Shown: positions 42,745 through 52,208, counted from the stretch's first letter. The stretch: 64,000 nt of DNA from Costertonia aggregata (GCF_013402795.1 NZ_CP058595.1:283501-347500); one strand, 5' to 3'. A program made the numbers and translations. The notes: generated from the letters alone by a model not told the origin.

Positions 42745-44652
42745 ATGAGCAACTATCACATAAAGCACTTAGAGGAATATTATCAAGTATACCGAAAATC
42801 CGTTCGCAATCCCGAAGCCTTCTGGGAAGAAATTGCAGAGGAACATTTCGTATGGCGAAAAAAATGGGATACCGTTCTGAGCTGGGATTTTAAAAAGCCC
42901 GAGGTAAAATGGTTCGAAGGTGCCAAACTCAATATTACTGAAAACTGTTTGGATAGGCACTTGCCCACACGGGGCGACAAAACGGCCATACTTTTTGAAC
43001 CCAATGATCCAACGGAAGAAGCACAGCATATTACCTATCGCCAGTTACATGAAAGAGTATGCCGTATGGCAAATGTTCTCAAAGAAAATGGGATAAATAG
43101 AGGGGATAGAGTATGCATTTATTTACCTATGGTTCCCGAGTTGGCAGTATCGGTTTTGGCCTGTGCCCGTATCGGGGCCATACATTCCGTAGTATTTGCA
43201 GGTTTTTCCGCAAATGCATTGTCGACACGTATCAACGACTCCGATTGTAAAATGGTCATCACGTCGGATGGTTCTTACCGCGGTGCAAAAACTATCGACT
43301 TAAAGGGTATTGTGGACAATGCCTTGGAAGACTGCCCGGGAGTTGATACGGTTTTGGTCGCAAAACGTATCAATAGTGAAATTCATATGAAAGAAGGTCG
43401 GGATAAATGGTTGCAGCCGCTTTTAGACGCCGCCTATGCCGATTTTGTAGCCGAAATAATGGATGCCGAAGACCCCCTTTTTATTCTGTACACATCGGGT
43501 TCTACCGGAAAACCAAAAGGAATGGTGCATACCTCCGCCGGTTATATGGTGTACACGGCCTATACGTTCAAAAATGTATTTCAATATCGCGAAGAAGATG
43601 TGTATTGGTGTACGGCCGATATCGGTTGGATTACTGGACATTCGTACATCGTTTATGGGCCTTTGGCCAACGGGGCAACTACCGTAATGTTCGAAGGGGT
43701 ACCCTCCTACCCCGATTTTGGTCGGTTTTGGGAAGTAGTAGAAAAACATAAAGTAAATCAGTTTTACACGGCACCAACGGCAATTAGGGCATTAGCAAAA
43801 GAAAATCTCGATTTTGTTGAAAAATACGACTTATCTAGCTTAAAGGTTTTGGGATCTGTTGGGGAACCCATAAATGAGGAAGCTTGGCATTGGTACAATA
43901 ACAACATAGGTAAAAAACATAGTCCTATCGTGGATACTTGGTGGCAAACCGAAACCGGCGGAATCATGATTACCCCAATCCCCTATGTGACACCAACTAC
44001 CCCTACCTATGCTACACTACCGTTTATTGGTATTCAACCCGCTTTGATGGATGAAAATGCGCAGGAAATCAAGGGAAATCAAGTTGATGGCCGCTTGTGC
44101 ATCAAATTCCCTTGGCCTTCAATGGCACGCACGATTTGGGGCAATCACGATAGATATAGGGATACTTATTTTTCGGCATACGAAAACAAATATTTTACGG
44201 GTGACGGCGCTTTGCGTGATGCCGTGGGGTATTACCGGATTACGGGGCGTGTAGATGATGTCATTATCGTTTCGGGTCATAATTTAGGCACTGCACCCAT
44301 AGAGGATTCTATCAATGAGCACCCAGCGGTTGCAGAAAGTGCTATCGTTGGCTTTCCGCATGATGTAAAGGGGAATGCACTTTATGGATATGTAATTTTA
44401 AAAGAGGTCGGTGAGACCCGAGATAGGGAAAATCTAAAAAAGGAAATCAACCAGCAAATAACCGAACAAATAGGTCCTATAGCGAAGCTCGACAAAATTC
44501 AATTTGTACCAGGGCTTCCTAAAACCAGAAGTGGTAAGATCATGCGAAGAATACTTCGTAAGATAGCAAGTAAGGACACCGCAAATCTAGGGGATACCAG
44601 TACGTTATTAAATCCAGAAGTGGTAAAAGAAATTATGGATAATTCCTTATAA
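42745..44652 (+). CDS. acs: Acetyl-CoA synthetase (acetate-CoA ligase)
   Basis: A 635-residue AMP-forming ligase that activates acetate to acetyl-CoA. Core motifs: LYTSGSTGKPKGMVHTSAGY (P-loop), TADIGWITGHSYIVYGPLANG, DTWWQTETGG and YFTGDGALRD, with the C-terminal KTRSGKIMRRILRK that bears the catalytic, acetylation-controlled lysine. Length is standard. It follows the symporter gene. In this locus acetate can come from amino-sugar deacetylation, so the module could recapture it. Confidence 0.95.
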   Translation: MSNYHIKHLEEYYQVYRKSVRNPEAFWEEIAEEHFVWRKKWDTVLSWDFKKPEVKWFEGAKLNITENCLDRHLPTRGDKTAILFEPNDPTEEAQHITYRQLHERVCRMANVLKENGINRGDRVCIYLPMVPELAVSVLACARIGAIHSVVFAGFSANALSTRINDSDCKMVITSDGSYRGAKTIDLKGIVDNALEDCPGVDTVLVAKRINSEIHMKEGRDKWLQPLLDAAYADFVAEIMDAEDPLFILYTSGSTGKPKGMVHTSAGYMVYTAYTFKNVFQYREEDVYWCTADIGWITGHSYIVYGPLANGATTVMFEGVPSYPDFGRFWEVVEKHKVNQFYTAPTAIRALAKENLDFVEKYDLSSLKVLGSVGEPINEEAWHWYNNNIGKKHSPIVDTWWQTETGGIMITPIPYVTPTTPTYATLPFIGIQPALMDENAQEIKGNQVDGRLCIKFPWPSMARTIWGNHDRYRDTYFSAYENKYFTGDGALRDAVGYYRITGRVDDVIIVSGHNLGTAPIEDSINEHPAVAESAIVGFPHDVKGNALYGYVILKEVGETRDRENLKKEINQQITEQIGPIAKLDKIQFVPGLPKTRSGKIMRRILRKIASKDTANLGDTSTLLNPEVVKEIMDNSL

Positions 44653-44677
44653 TCAATACTTATGGATATTACATACT

Positions 44678-44932
44678 ATGAAAAAATCTCTAAAGCTTGC
44701 ATTTCGCATATTTAAGTACTTACTTATACCTTATGCCATTTTCATGCTTTGGGGATTTTATATTGATACTCTAGCGCCTTTTAAAGAGCTTTGGAGTTTT
44801 GATTTTATCTTAAACAAAATAGGCCTTACTATTGCTTGGTTTTTTTGGCACCTGCTACTTTTATCGCCTATATATTGGGCTACCGCCTTGCTCCTTATTT
44901 TTATATACCATAATTTTTTAAAGAAAGAGTAA
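44678..44932 (+). CDS. Small two-helix membrane protein of unknown function
   Basis: An 84-residue protein with a basic N-terminus and two hydrophobic stretches (LLIPYAIFMLWGFYIDTLAP and the long run from IAWFFWHLLLLSPIYW to the end). It has no recognisable family motif. The gene starts 25 bases after acs, on the same strand, and may be transcribed with it. Confidence 0.6.
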   Translation: MKKSLKLAFRIFKYLLIPYAIFMLWGFYIDTLAPFKELWSFDFILNKIGLTIAWFFWHLLLLSPIYWATALLLIFIYHNFLKKE

Positions 44933-44946
44933 ACTTTAGTCAGTTG

Positions 44947-46161
44947 CTATGTATCTAAAACCACTTCTGAAGCCGGTTTTCTAAAGACAGAAAATAAGAG
45001 AAGCGAAAGTAGTCCGCAAACCGCTAATCCCGCAAAAAGGGGCAGTACGGTATCATCAACAAATTCCCCGATAAAAGTAGCAATAGGAATAGAAAAAAGT
45101 GTGGAAATAAAACCAGTTATGGCAGCACCTATACCTGCAATATGACCTATGGGCTCCATCGCGATAGAACGCATATTTCCCCAAATAAAGCCCAAGCAGA
45201 AAAAAGTAACGGACATAAATGCCACCAGGACGATGACATCGGGATTGTTGGAGTTCCAGAAAAAGAGCACATACAAAAATGCCAGACCCGTAAAAGTCGA
45301 CAAAGCGATAAAAGCCAATTTACGCATACCAAACCGAAGTACCAGCGTACCGTTTAAAAAGGTGGAAAGACCTATTGATAATGCCAAAGCGGCAAAAATA
45401 TAGGGGAACGATTCTTTTAGACCGTATTGATTTTCAAAAATATGCTGTGCCGTACTCAAGTATACCAAAAAAGCACCCGTTATAAAACCCGATACAATCG
45501 TGCAGGCAATGGTTTCCCTGTACCGCAACAACTCCTTTAGACCATTTGTGAAAATGTTCGCAGAAAACGGAATCTTATATTCTGGCTTCAACGTTTCGGG
45601 CTGTCGTTTCCAAAACCAAAGGGTAACCACCAAACCAAAGAATATCTGAAAATAAAAAATAGCTTGCCACCCGGCAAAATCGAGAATAAGTTTTCCTATG
45701 GCCGGGGCCACTACCGGAACGAGTATAAAAAACGCAACGACGAACGACATAATCTTTGCCATATAATCGCCTTTATACGTATCCCGAATAATGGAAATCG
45801 CAATGGTACGTGCCGCCGAAAGTCCTATCCCCTGTAATATTCGGCCAATGAGCATAATTTCTAGGGAAGGCGCAAAAACACATATTAAACTGGAAAGAAT
45901 AAAAACGACAAAACCCAAATACACCATAGGCTTTCGCCCATAACTATCCGACAGCGGACCAAAAAACAACTGCCCCACCCCAAGGCCTAAAAAAATCATG
46001 GTAATCAGCATTTGGTTATCGGTAGGGTCTTGACTGTCTATGGCAATCCCAATATCAGAAATAGCGGGCAACAAGGCATCTATCGCCAAGGCAACGATGG
46101 ACATCAAAGCGGCCATTAAGGCTACAAATTCAAAATTTGGTTTTACCTGTTCGTTTTGCAT
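44947..46161 (-). CDS. Bcr/CflA-type multidrug efflux transporter (MFS)
   Basis: A 404-residue drug:proton antiporter with twelve predicted helices. Motif A of the family is present (QLFFGPLSDSYGRKPMVYLG), as is the RILQGIGLSAARTIAISIIRD segment of Bcr/CflA members. It stands alone on the minus strand and is convergent with the small membrane protein gene, 14 bases apart. Substrates cannot be told from the sequence. Confidence 0.9.
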   Translation of the reverse strand: MQNEQVKPNFEFVALMAALMSIVALAIDALLPAISDIGIAIDSQDPTDNQMLITMIFLGLGVGQLFFGPLSDSYGRKPMVYLGFVVFILSSLICVFAPSLEIMLIGRILQGIGLSAARTIAISIIRDTYKGDYMAKIMSFVVAFFILVPVVAPAIGKLILDFAGWQAIFYFQIFFGLVVTLWFWKRQPETLKPEYKIPFSANIFTNGLKELLRYRETIACTIVSGFITGAFLVYLSTAQHIFENQYGLKESFPYIFAALALSIGLSTFLNGTLVLRFGMRKLAFIALSTFTGLAFLYVLFFWNSNNPDVIVLVAFMSVTFFCLGFIWGNMRSIAMEPIGHIAGIGAAITGFISTLFSIPIATFIGEFVDDTVLPLFAGLAVCGLLSLLLFSVFRKPASEVVLDT

Positions 46162-46269
46162 CTGGCAAAAGTAACCATACCATAGGTAACCAATGTTATA
46201 AAAAGTTCAATTTTGGGATTTTCACAAAAATGAAGTTCAAATCCGTATTTTTGAACCAAACAATGCGAT

Positions 46270-46878
46270 ATGCTTATAATCGGAATTGCCGGTGGTACAG
46301 GATGCGGTAAAACCACAGTTGTAAATCAAATTATAGATGAACTGCCCGATGGTGAAGTAGGCGTTATTTCCCAAGACTCATACTACAACGACCTTTCGCA
46401 CCTATCATTGGACGAGCGTAGAAAAACCAACTTTGACCATCCAAAATCAATTGACTTTGATTTATTGGAAGAACATTTGAGCATTCTAAAATCGGGGAAA
46501 CCCATACAACAACCGGTATATTCTTTTTTGGAATGCAACCGAACTGAAAAAACCATACCTACCTACCCGAGTCAAGTATTGATCGTTGAAGGCATCCTGA
46601 TTTTGACGAATGCTAAAATCAGGGATATGTTCGATATCAAGATATTCGTACATGCCGATTCAGATGAACGGCTCATCAGAAGATTAAAAAGAGATGTAAA
46701 CGAGCGAGGGTGGAATTTGGACGAGACCTTGGAAAAATATCAATCTACCATAAAACCCATGCATAACCAGTTCATTGAACCCTCAAAAGAGTTTGCCGAT
46801 ATCATTATCCCCAACAACAAATACAATACGGTTGCCGTTGATATTGTACGTACCATAATCAATGAGAAATTGACGTAA
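46270..46878 (+). CDS. udk: Uridine kinase
   Basis: A 202-residue P-loop kinase that phosphorylates uridine and cytidine for pyrimidine salvage. The Walker A motif GIAGGTGCGKTT is at residues 6-17, followed by ISQDSYYNDLSHL and FDHPKSIDFDLLEEHL, both typical of Udk, and RRLKRDVNERG in the lid. An exact -7 box, TATTTTTG at 46246-46253, lies 16 bases before the ATG. The FtsB/DivIC-like gene follows after one base. Confidence 0.92.
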   Translation: MLIIGIAGGTGCGKTTVVNQIIDELPDGEVGVISQDSYYNDLSHLSLDERRKTNFDHPKSIDFDLLEEHLSILKSGKPIQQPVYSFLECNRTEKTIPTYPSQVLIVEGILILTNAKIRDMFDIKIFVHADSDERLIRRLKRDVNERGWNLDETLEKYQSTIKPMHNQFIEPSKEFADIIIPNNKYNTVAVDIVRTIINEKLT

Positions 46879-46879
46879 C

Positions 46880-47218
46880 ATGGGCATCAAAAACCTTAAG
46901 AAAAACAAATGGTTCAGGCTTTTGACCAACGCCTATATCTTGGTATTGACGGCGTTTGTCGTTTGGATGGTTTTCTTTGATACAAATTCGTTGTTGATTC
47001 ACATGGAACTGAGAAAAGAGATAAAAAAGCTTGAAAAAACGCAAAAGTTCTTAAAAGAAGAAATAAGCAAGGACAAAAAAATAATAAAAAAACTATCCGA
47101 CCCCAAGGAGTTGGAAAAGTTCGCACGTGAACAATACTATCTCAAAAAGAAAAATGAGGAAATTTATCTTATAGAGTATGCCGATAGTATAAAAAAGCAA
47201 GACGAAGAAGAGCAATAG
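46880..47218 (+). CDS. FtsB/DivIC-family septum formation initiator protein
   Basis: A 112-residue division protein with a short cytoplasmic N-terminus, one membrane helix (residues about 18-36), and a basic coiled coil (LRKEIKKLEKTQKFLKEEI) that ends in the family segment FAREQYYLKKKNEE. It should join FtsL and FtsQ-like proteins in the divisome. Its start is one base past the uridine kinase stop, a pairing common in flavobacteria, so both are likely on one transcript. Confidence 0.88.
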   Translation: MGIKNLKKNKWFRLLTNAYILVLTAFVVWMVFFDTNSLLIHMELRKEIKKLEKTQKFLKEEISKDKKIIKKLSDPKELEKFAREQYYLKKKNEEIYLIEYADSIKKQDEEEQ

Positions 47219-47353
47219 CTTCAAATCAAAAAATTCCGTTCTTGTTCGTTGAACGGTTTCAACAAAAGATTATAAATAGCTCTTTATTAAAACTTTAACG
47301 CTCTTTAACAGCAAGAGTTTTACTTATTCACTTAGTGTTAACAAATTACATTT

Positions 47354-47381
47354 TTTGGCACCGTAAATAATTGTATTTTTA
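47354..47381 (+). promoter_or_regulatory. Probable promoter of the parAB operon
   Basis: TTTG at 47354-47357 and TATTTTTA at 47374-47381 (one mismatch to TAnnTTTG), 16 bases apart, end 19 bases before the parA ATG. A six-base-pair hairpin, CCGTTC/GAACGG at 47236-47256, lies further upstream in the same gap and may end the previous transcript. No parS consensus is seen in the gap. Confidence 0.4.
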
Positions 47382-47400
47382 CCCCTTAACTTACTATATA

Positions 47401-48174
47401 ATGGGCAAGATAATTGCTATCGCAAATCAAAAAGGTGGTGTTGGTAAAACCACCACCACGGTAAACCTTGCTGCCTCTCTCGGGGTGTTGGAAAAAAAAG
47501 TTTTACTTATAGATGCCGACCCACAGGCCAATGCGACTTCAGGTCTTGGTATTGATGTAGATTCCGTTGAATTGGGAACCTACCAACTTTTGGAGCATAC
47601 CAAATCTGCCGCAGAGACTATTATAAAAACAGATTCGCCAAACGTAGATTTGATACCCTCCCATATAGACCTTGTGGCCATTGAAATTGAATTGGTAGAC
47701 AAGGAGCAAAGGGAGTATATGATGAAAAAGGCCATAACCGCACTCAAGAACGACTATGACTACATTTTGATAGATTGTGCGCCGTCATTGGGTTTATTGA
47801 CCTTAAATGCACTGACCGCGGCAGACTCGGTCATAATTCCCATACAGTGCGAATATTTTGCGTTAGAAGGTCTGGGAAAGTTATTGAATACCATAAAAAG
47901 CGTACAAAAAATTCACAATCCCGATTTGGATATTGAGGGTATGCTACTCACCATGTTCGATTCTAGGTTACGCCTATCCAATCAAGTTGTTGAAGAAGTC
48001 AAAAAGCACTTTTCCGATATGGTTTTTGACACCATTATACAACGTAATGTGAGACTGAGCGAGGCGCCTAGCTATGGTGAAAGCATCATCAAGTATGATG
48101 CCAGCAGCAAGGGAGCTGCCAATTACTTGAACATGGCCAACGAATTATTGAAAAAGAACAAGGAGAAAGTGTAA
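47401..48174 (+). CDS. parA: Chromosome-partitioning ATPase ParA (Soj)
   Basis: A 257-residue deviant Walker ATPase (KGGVGKTTTTVNLAASLG, then LLIDADPQANATSG and YILIDCAPSLGLLTLNAL) that binds DNA non-specifically and positions ParB-parS complexes. I start at the ATG at 47401, where the family's MGKIIAIANQKGG begins; an ATG 30 bases upstream would add an unrelated peptide. The stop codon shares a base with the parB start (TAATG). It heads a row of housekeeping genes through DUF6122. Confidence 0.96.
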   Translation: MGKIIAIANQKGGVGKTTTTVNLAASLGVLEKKVLLIDADPQANATSGLGIDVDSVELGTYQLLEHTKSAAETIIKTDSPNVDLIPSHIDLVAIEIELVDKEQREYMMKKAITALKNDYDYILIDCAPSLGLLTLNALTAADSVIIPIQCEYFALEGLGKLLNTIKSVQKIHNPDLDIEGMLLTMFDSRLRLSNQVVEEVKKHFSDMVFDTIIQRNVRLSEAPSYGESIIKYDASSKGAANYLNMANELLKKNKEKV

Positions 48175-49079
48175 TGGCGAAGGCAACAAAAAAACAAGCA
48201 CTGGGAAGAGGGCTTTCAGCTTTATTGAAAGATCCCGAGAACGATATAAATTCCGCAACGGACAAAAATGCGGACAAAGTGGTCGGAAATATTGTGGAAT
48301 TGGATTTGGATTCCATTGAGGTGAATCCGTTTCAGCCACGTTCCAATTTCAATGACGAGGCGCTTCAAGAGTTGGCGACCTCTATAAAAGAGTTGGGCGT
48401 TATCCAACCCATAACGGTACGAAAATTGGATTTCAACAAATATCAATTGGTATCGGGAGAAAGAAGGTTCAGGGCCTCAAAGTTAATCGGTCTGGAAACC
48501 ATCCCCGCCTATATCCGGATTGCCAATGACCAAGAGTCCTTGGAAATGGCGTTGGTAGAAAACATCCAACGGCAAGACTTGGACCCAATTGAGATAGCGT
48601 TGTCCTATCAAAGATTGATAGACGAAATAAACCTCACACAAGAAAAAATGAGCGATAGGGTAGGCAAAAAACGATCTACCATTACCAATTATTTGAGATT
48701 GTTAAGGTTAGATCCCATTATACAGACCGGGATAAGGGATGGTTTTGTGAGCATGGGCCATGGCAGGGCCTTGGTAAACATCGATAAAAAGGAAGACCAG
48801 ATTGATCTGTATGAAAGAATAGTTGGTGAAAACCTTTCGGTAAGGGATACGGAGCGTGCGGTAAAATCATATCACGAGGCGGAGAGCCCGAACAAAAAAG
48901 CGATTACCAAAACCAAGGAAACTCCAGAATACATTGAAAAGACCAAAAAGAAAATAACAGATTACCTTTCGGTAAAAGTTGACATCCAAACCGCATCGAA
49001 CGGTAAGGGCAAGATTGTTATCCCTTTTCATTCCGAAGAGGAGTTAAAAAGGTTAAAAAAGCTGCTTACGAGTGAATAA
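48174..49079 (+). CDS. parB: Chromosome-partitioning protein ParB (Spo0J)
   Basis: A 301-residue CTPase and parS-binding protein. The N-terminus has the usual KKQALGRGLSALL opening. The nucleotide domain shows VNPFQPRSNF and SGERRFRASKLIG, the helix-turn-helix region is around DRVGKKRSTITNYLRLLRL, and the C-terminal dimer domain ends with FHSEEELKRLKKLL. It spreads around parS to load condensin and to engage ParA. Translation is coupled to parA. Confidence 0.96.
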   Translation: MAKATKKQALGRGLSALLKDPENDINSATDKNADKVVGNIVELDLDSIEVNPFQPRSNFNDEALQELATSIKELGVIQPITVRKLDFNKYQLVSGERRFRASKLIGLETIPAYIRIANDQESLEMALVENIQRQDLDPIEIALSYQRLIDEINLTQEKMSDRVGKKRSTITNYLRLLRLDPIIQTGIRDGFVSMGHGRALVNIDKKEDQIDLYERIVGENLSVRDTERAVKSYHEAESPNKKAITKTKETPEYIEKTKKKITDYLSVKVDIQTASNGKGKIVIPFHSEEELKRLKKLLTSE

Positions 49080-49722
49080 AATCATCCTTTTAGTTTGTAT
49101 GCTTCTATTTTTTTCCAATGCTGGTATTGCACAGGAAGAAAAAAACGAAAAGGCTTTGGATTCCGTTCAACAAGGTCTAAACGAGCAGGGCGTTATCATC
49201 TTGAAGGATTCCGTATTCGTAGAAAAGAAAAAAATCAACCCTTTGGCACCTAGTAAAGCTGCCTTTTATTCCGCTATTTTTCCCGGTTTGGGACAAATTT
49301 ACAACAAACGGTATTGGAAAGTGCCCATTGTATATGCCGCCATAGGTACTGGTGCATACGCTTATATTTACAATAACCAGCAATATAATGATGTTAGGGA
49401 TGCCTTTAAAAGTAGGCGTGCAGGGTTCACTACCGATGAATTTTATGACCTTAATCCCAATGATGATCGGATACCTACAGAACCTGATATAGACAATGAT
49501 GACCTTCAAGATTTTCAAGAGAGGTTTCAGCGGGACAGGGATTTGGCTTTGCTAATAACTATTGCGCTGTACGGGCTCAACATTATAGATGCCAACGTTG
49601 ATTCCCACTTAAAGCAGTTTAATGTAGATGACAAATTAAGTATGGATTTTAAACCCTATTTGGAATACAACCCTGTAACCGCCAATCCCAACTACGGCAT
49701 GGCACTTACCATAAAATTTTAG
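49072..49722 (+). CDS. DUF5683-domain protein, exported
   Basis: A 216-residue protein with a signal peptide (LLVCMLLFFSNAGIAQ) and then the DUF5683 core: APSKAAFYSAIFPGLGQIYN, with two hydrophobic segments (VPIVYAAIGTGAYAYIY and ALLITIALYGLNIIDA), and an end resembling a beta-barrel strand. It begins with GTG inside the last codons of parB (8-base overlap). Function is unknown; it is conserved beside parB and dapB in flavobacteria, as far as I recall. Confidence 0.85.
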   Translation: MNKIILLVCMLLFFSNAGIAQEEKNEKALDSVQQGLNEQGVIILKDSVFVEKKKINPLAPSKAAFYSAIFPGLGQIYNKRYWKVPIVYAAIGTGAYAYIYNNQQYNDVRDAFKSRRAGFTTDEFYDLNPNDDRIPTEPDIDNDDLQDFQERFQRDRDLALLITIALYGLNIIDANVDSHLKQFNVDDKLSMDFKPYLEYNPVTANPNYGMALTIKF

Positions 49723-49724
49723 AG

Positions 49725-50423
49725 ATGAGAATAGCTTTGTTCGGTTATGGTAAAATGGGTAAAATGATAGAGGAAATCGCCAAAAGCAGAAACCATAATA
49801 TCGTTGCCAAAATTGATTTGGACACAACAGAAATCGATTATTCCCAAATTGATGTTGCCATAGATTTTAGTACTCCCGACGCAGCTTTTGGGAATATCAC
49901 CAATTGCTTTAAGAAAAATATTCCCGTAATATCGGGTACTACGGGTTGGTTACAGCAGTATGACGAGGCCATTGCCGTTTGTAAAGAAAACAAAGGTGCC
50001 TTTATCTACGCTTCCAACTTTAGCTTAGGTGTAAATATTTTTTTTGAGTTGAACGAGTATCTATCCAAAATGATGCAAGGTTTGGAACAATATACGGTTC
50101 ATATGGAAGAAATACACCATACCCAAAAGTTAGATGCCCCTAGTGGCACCGCCATAACGTTGGCCGAAGGTGTTACCAAAAATTTGGATTATGAAGGATG
50201 GACGATGGGAAACGAGCCAAAAAAAATACCCATTACCTCAAAACGGGAAGGCAATGTTCCCGGAACACACAGCGTAACTTATCACAGTGCTGTTGATGAC
50301 ATCAAAATAAAACACAAGGCCCATGGTCGCGAAGGCTTTGCACTTGGCGCAATCGTGGCCGCTGAATGGATTATCGGCAGAACCGGAATCTTTACCATGA
50401 AAGACGTGTTAAACATAGGTTAA
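49725..50423 (+). CDS. dapB: 4-hydroxy-tetrahydrodipicolinate reductase DapB
   Basis: A 232-residue enzyme of lysine and meso-diaminopimelate synthesis that reduces the dihydrodipicolinate precursor with NAD(P)H. The nucleotide loop is FGYGKMGKMIEE, the substrate site EEIHHTQKLDAPSGTAITLAE is split by the catalytic His-His and lysine (shown in two parts EEIHHTQK and DAPSGTA), and GREGFALGAIVAAEWI lies at the end. It is shorter than E. coli DapB (273), as usual in this phylum. Its product feeds cell-wall synthesis. Two bases separate it from the DUF5683 gene. Confidence 0.95.
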   Translation: MRIALFGYGKMGKMIEEIAKSRNHNIVAKIDLDTTEIDYSQIDVAIDFSTPDAAFGNITNCFKKNIPVISGTTGWLQQYDEAIAVCKENKGAFIYASNFSLGVNIFFELNEYLSKMMQGLEQYTVHMEEIHHTQKLDAPSGTAITLAEGVTKNLDYEGWTMGNEPKKIPITSKREGNVPGTHSVTYHSAVDDIKIKHKAHGREGFALGAIVAAEWIIGRTGIFTMKDVLNIG

Positions 50424-50471
50424 TTAACGTAACAAAAATCAAGGACGGCAGTCTAAACACAAAATTACAGT

Positions 50472-52208
50472 ATGAACGGTACACAGTGGATTGTTTTTAT
50501 ATTGATCATACAGATTATTCATTTTCTGGGAACTTGGAAATTGTATGTAAAAGCTGGTAGAAAAGCTTGGGAAGCAGCAATCCCGATATACAATGCCATA
50601 ATTTTGATGAAAATCATAAAAAGACCCAAATGGTGGGTGTTCTTATTGTTCCTGCCCATCATTAACCTTTTAATGTTTCCCGTAGTTTGGGTAGAGACCA
50701 TTCGTAGTTTTGGCAAGAATAGCCTTTTGGATACTTGGTTGGTCATTTTAACGTTGGGCCTCTACATCTACTACATAAACTACACCCAAGATGTACAGTA
50801 TAATAAAGAACGTGACCTCAATCCCAAATCAGCTTTGGGCGAATGGGTAAGCTCGATCATATTTGCCATAGTGGCAGCGACTTTTGTGCATACCTATTTT
50901 ATTCAGCCCTATGTTATTCCCACCGGCTCTTTGGAGAAAACTTTGTTGGTAGGGGATTTTTTATTCGTAAGCAAGTTTCATTACGGGGCGCGTCTACCCA
51001 TGACTACTCTTGCCGCACCCATGGTTCACGATACCATTCCCGGATTGGGCATACGTTCCTATATTGCCGACGTTGACCCAACTACAGCGGAAAAGTCATG
51101 GTTGAACAAATTACAGCTACCCTATATGCGATTACCGGCCATAACCAAGGTTGATCGTAACGATATTGTGGTATTCAGTTGGCCGGCCGATACGGTGGTA
51201 CGTTTTTTTAAAAGGGCAAAAGGTGTTCAAAAACCGATTGACAAAAAATCAAATTACGTAAAACGCTGTGTTGGGTTACCGGGCGACTCCCTGGCCATCA
51301 AAAACGGTGATATTTATGTGAATGGCAATAAGTTCGTGTTCTCGGAGAGGGCAAAACGCCAAACTTCTTACGTAGTCACTACCCAAGGGCAGATTGATAA
51401 CAGCGTAATCTCTTTATTGGGCAGGGAAAATTTTGCGGGTAATGTTATCAGTATCGCAAAGAACACTTTATCCAAAGATAGAGCCGATGAACTTTTGGAC
51501 AGAATGCAATTGAACAAAATCAAGGAAGATTCCACCAGAATATATTACATGGGCGGTTTTATAAATGATAAAGTCAAGGCATATTTGGACGGAAAAGAGG
51601 AAACCAACATGATTCTTTTCAATATGACAGGGGATGAAGCAAATAATTATACAGGAAAAGCCGGCATAATATCTGTAGAAAAATTCACCTTTACCAGACC
51701 CGATACCCGTGTTTTTCCACAAAGTGCGGCACATCCTGGTACGGAAGATAACTTTGGCCCCATATACATTCCGCAAAAAGGAGTAACAGTACCGCTTAAC
51801 CTAAGGGTACTTCCTTACTACAAGAAAATTATAAAGGATTATGAAAACAATACCATCAGTGTTTCGGGCAACCAGATTAGCATTAACGGGCAGGTAGCTG
51901 ACACCTACACTTTTAAGCAAAATTACTATTGGATGATGGGCGATAACCATCACCGATCCGAAGACAGTAAATTCTGGGGGTATGTTCCTGAAAACCATAT
52001 TGTGGGAACCCCCATTTTTATTTGGATGAGTGTCGAGAATTTAGTTGCGGGCGAAGGCGATATCAAGGTCAGATGGGACAGGGTATTTACCACTGTAAAT
52101 GGCGATGGCGAACCTGTATCGTATTTCAAATATTTTCTCATACTATTGGCCGCTTATTTTGTAGGCAACTATTTCTGGAAAAAGAAAAAAGCCAAGTCAC
52201 GAATTTGA
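50472..52208 (+). CDS. lepB: Signal peptidase I with N-terminal DUF5684 membrane domain
   Basis: A 578-residue inner-membrane protease that removes signal peptides. Residues 1-105 form a separate domain of about four helices, DUF5684-like (AGRKAWEAAIPIYNAIILMK, RPKWWVFLLFLPIINLLMF), fused in front of the peptidase. The S26 part has the nucleophile S153 (IPTGSLEKTLLVGD), the general base K264 (YVKRCVGLPGDSL) and the late MMGDNHHRSEDSKFWG box. A long insert (about residues 300-450) separates the last two. The T9SS client at 15148-23631 and all lipoprotein-free secreted proteins here depend on such an enzyme. Confidence 0.93.
   Translation: MNGTQWIVFILIIQIIHFLGTWKLYVKAGRKAWEAAIPIYNAIILMKIIKRPKWWVFLLFLPIINLLMFPVVWVETIRSFGKNSLLDTWLVILTLGLYIYYINYTQDVQYNKERDLNPKSALGEWVSSIIFAIVAATFVHTYFIQPYVIPTGSLEKTLLVGDFLFVSKFHYGARLPMTTLAAPMVHDTIPGLGIRSYIADVDPTTAEKSWLNKLQLPYMRLPAITKVDRNDIVVFSWPADTVVRFFKRAKGVQKPIDKKSNYVKRCVGLPGDSLAIKNGDIYVNGNKFVFSERAKRQTSYVVTTQGQIDNSVISLLGRENFAGNVISIAKNTLSKDRADELLDRMQLNKIKEDSTRIYYMGGFINDKVKAYLDGKEETNMILFNMTGDEANNYTGKAGIISVEKFTFTRPDTRVFPQSAAHPGTEDNFGPIYIPQKGVTVPLNLRVLPYYKKIIKDYENNTISVSGNQISINGQVADTYTFKQNYYWMMGDNHHRSEDSKFWGYVPENHIVGTPIFIWMSVENLVAGEGDIKVRWDRVFTTVNGDGEPVSYFKYFLILLAAYFVGNYFWKKKKAKSRI

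Noticed and set aside
47119-47134. GTTCGCACGTGAAC as a parS site just upstream of parA.
   Set aside because: It is off-register from the parS consensus by one base and encodes the conserved FAREQ segment of the FtsB-like protein.
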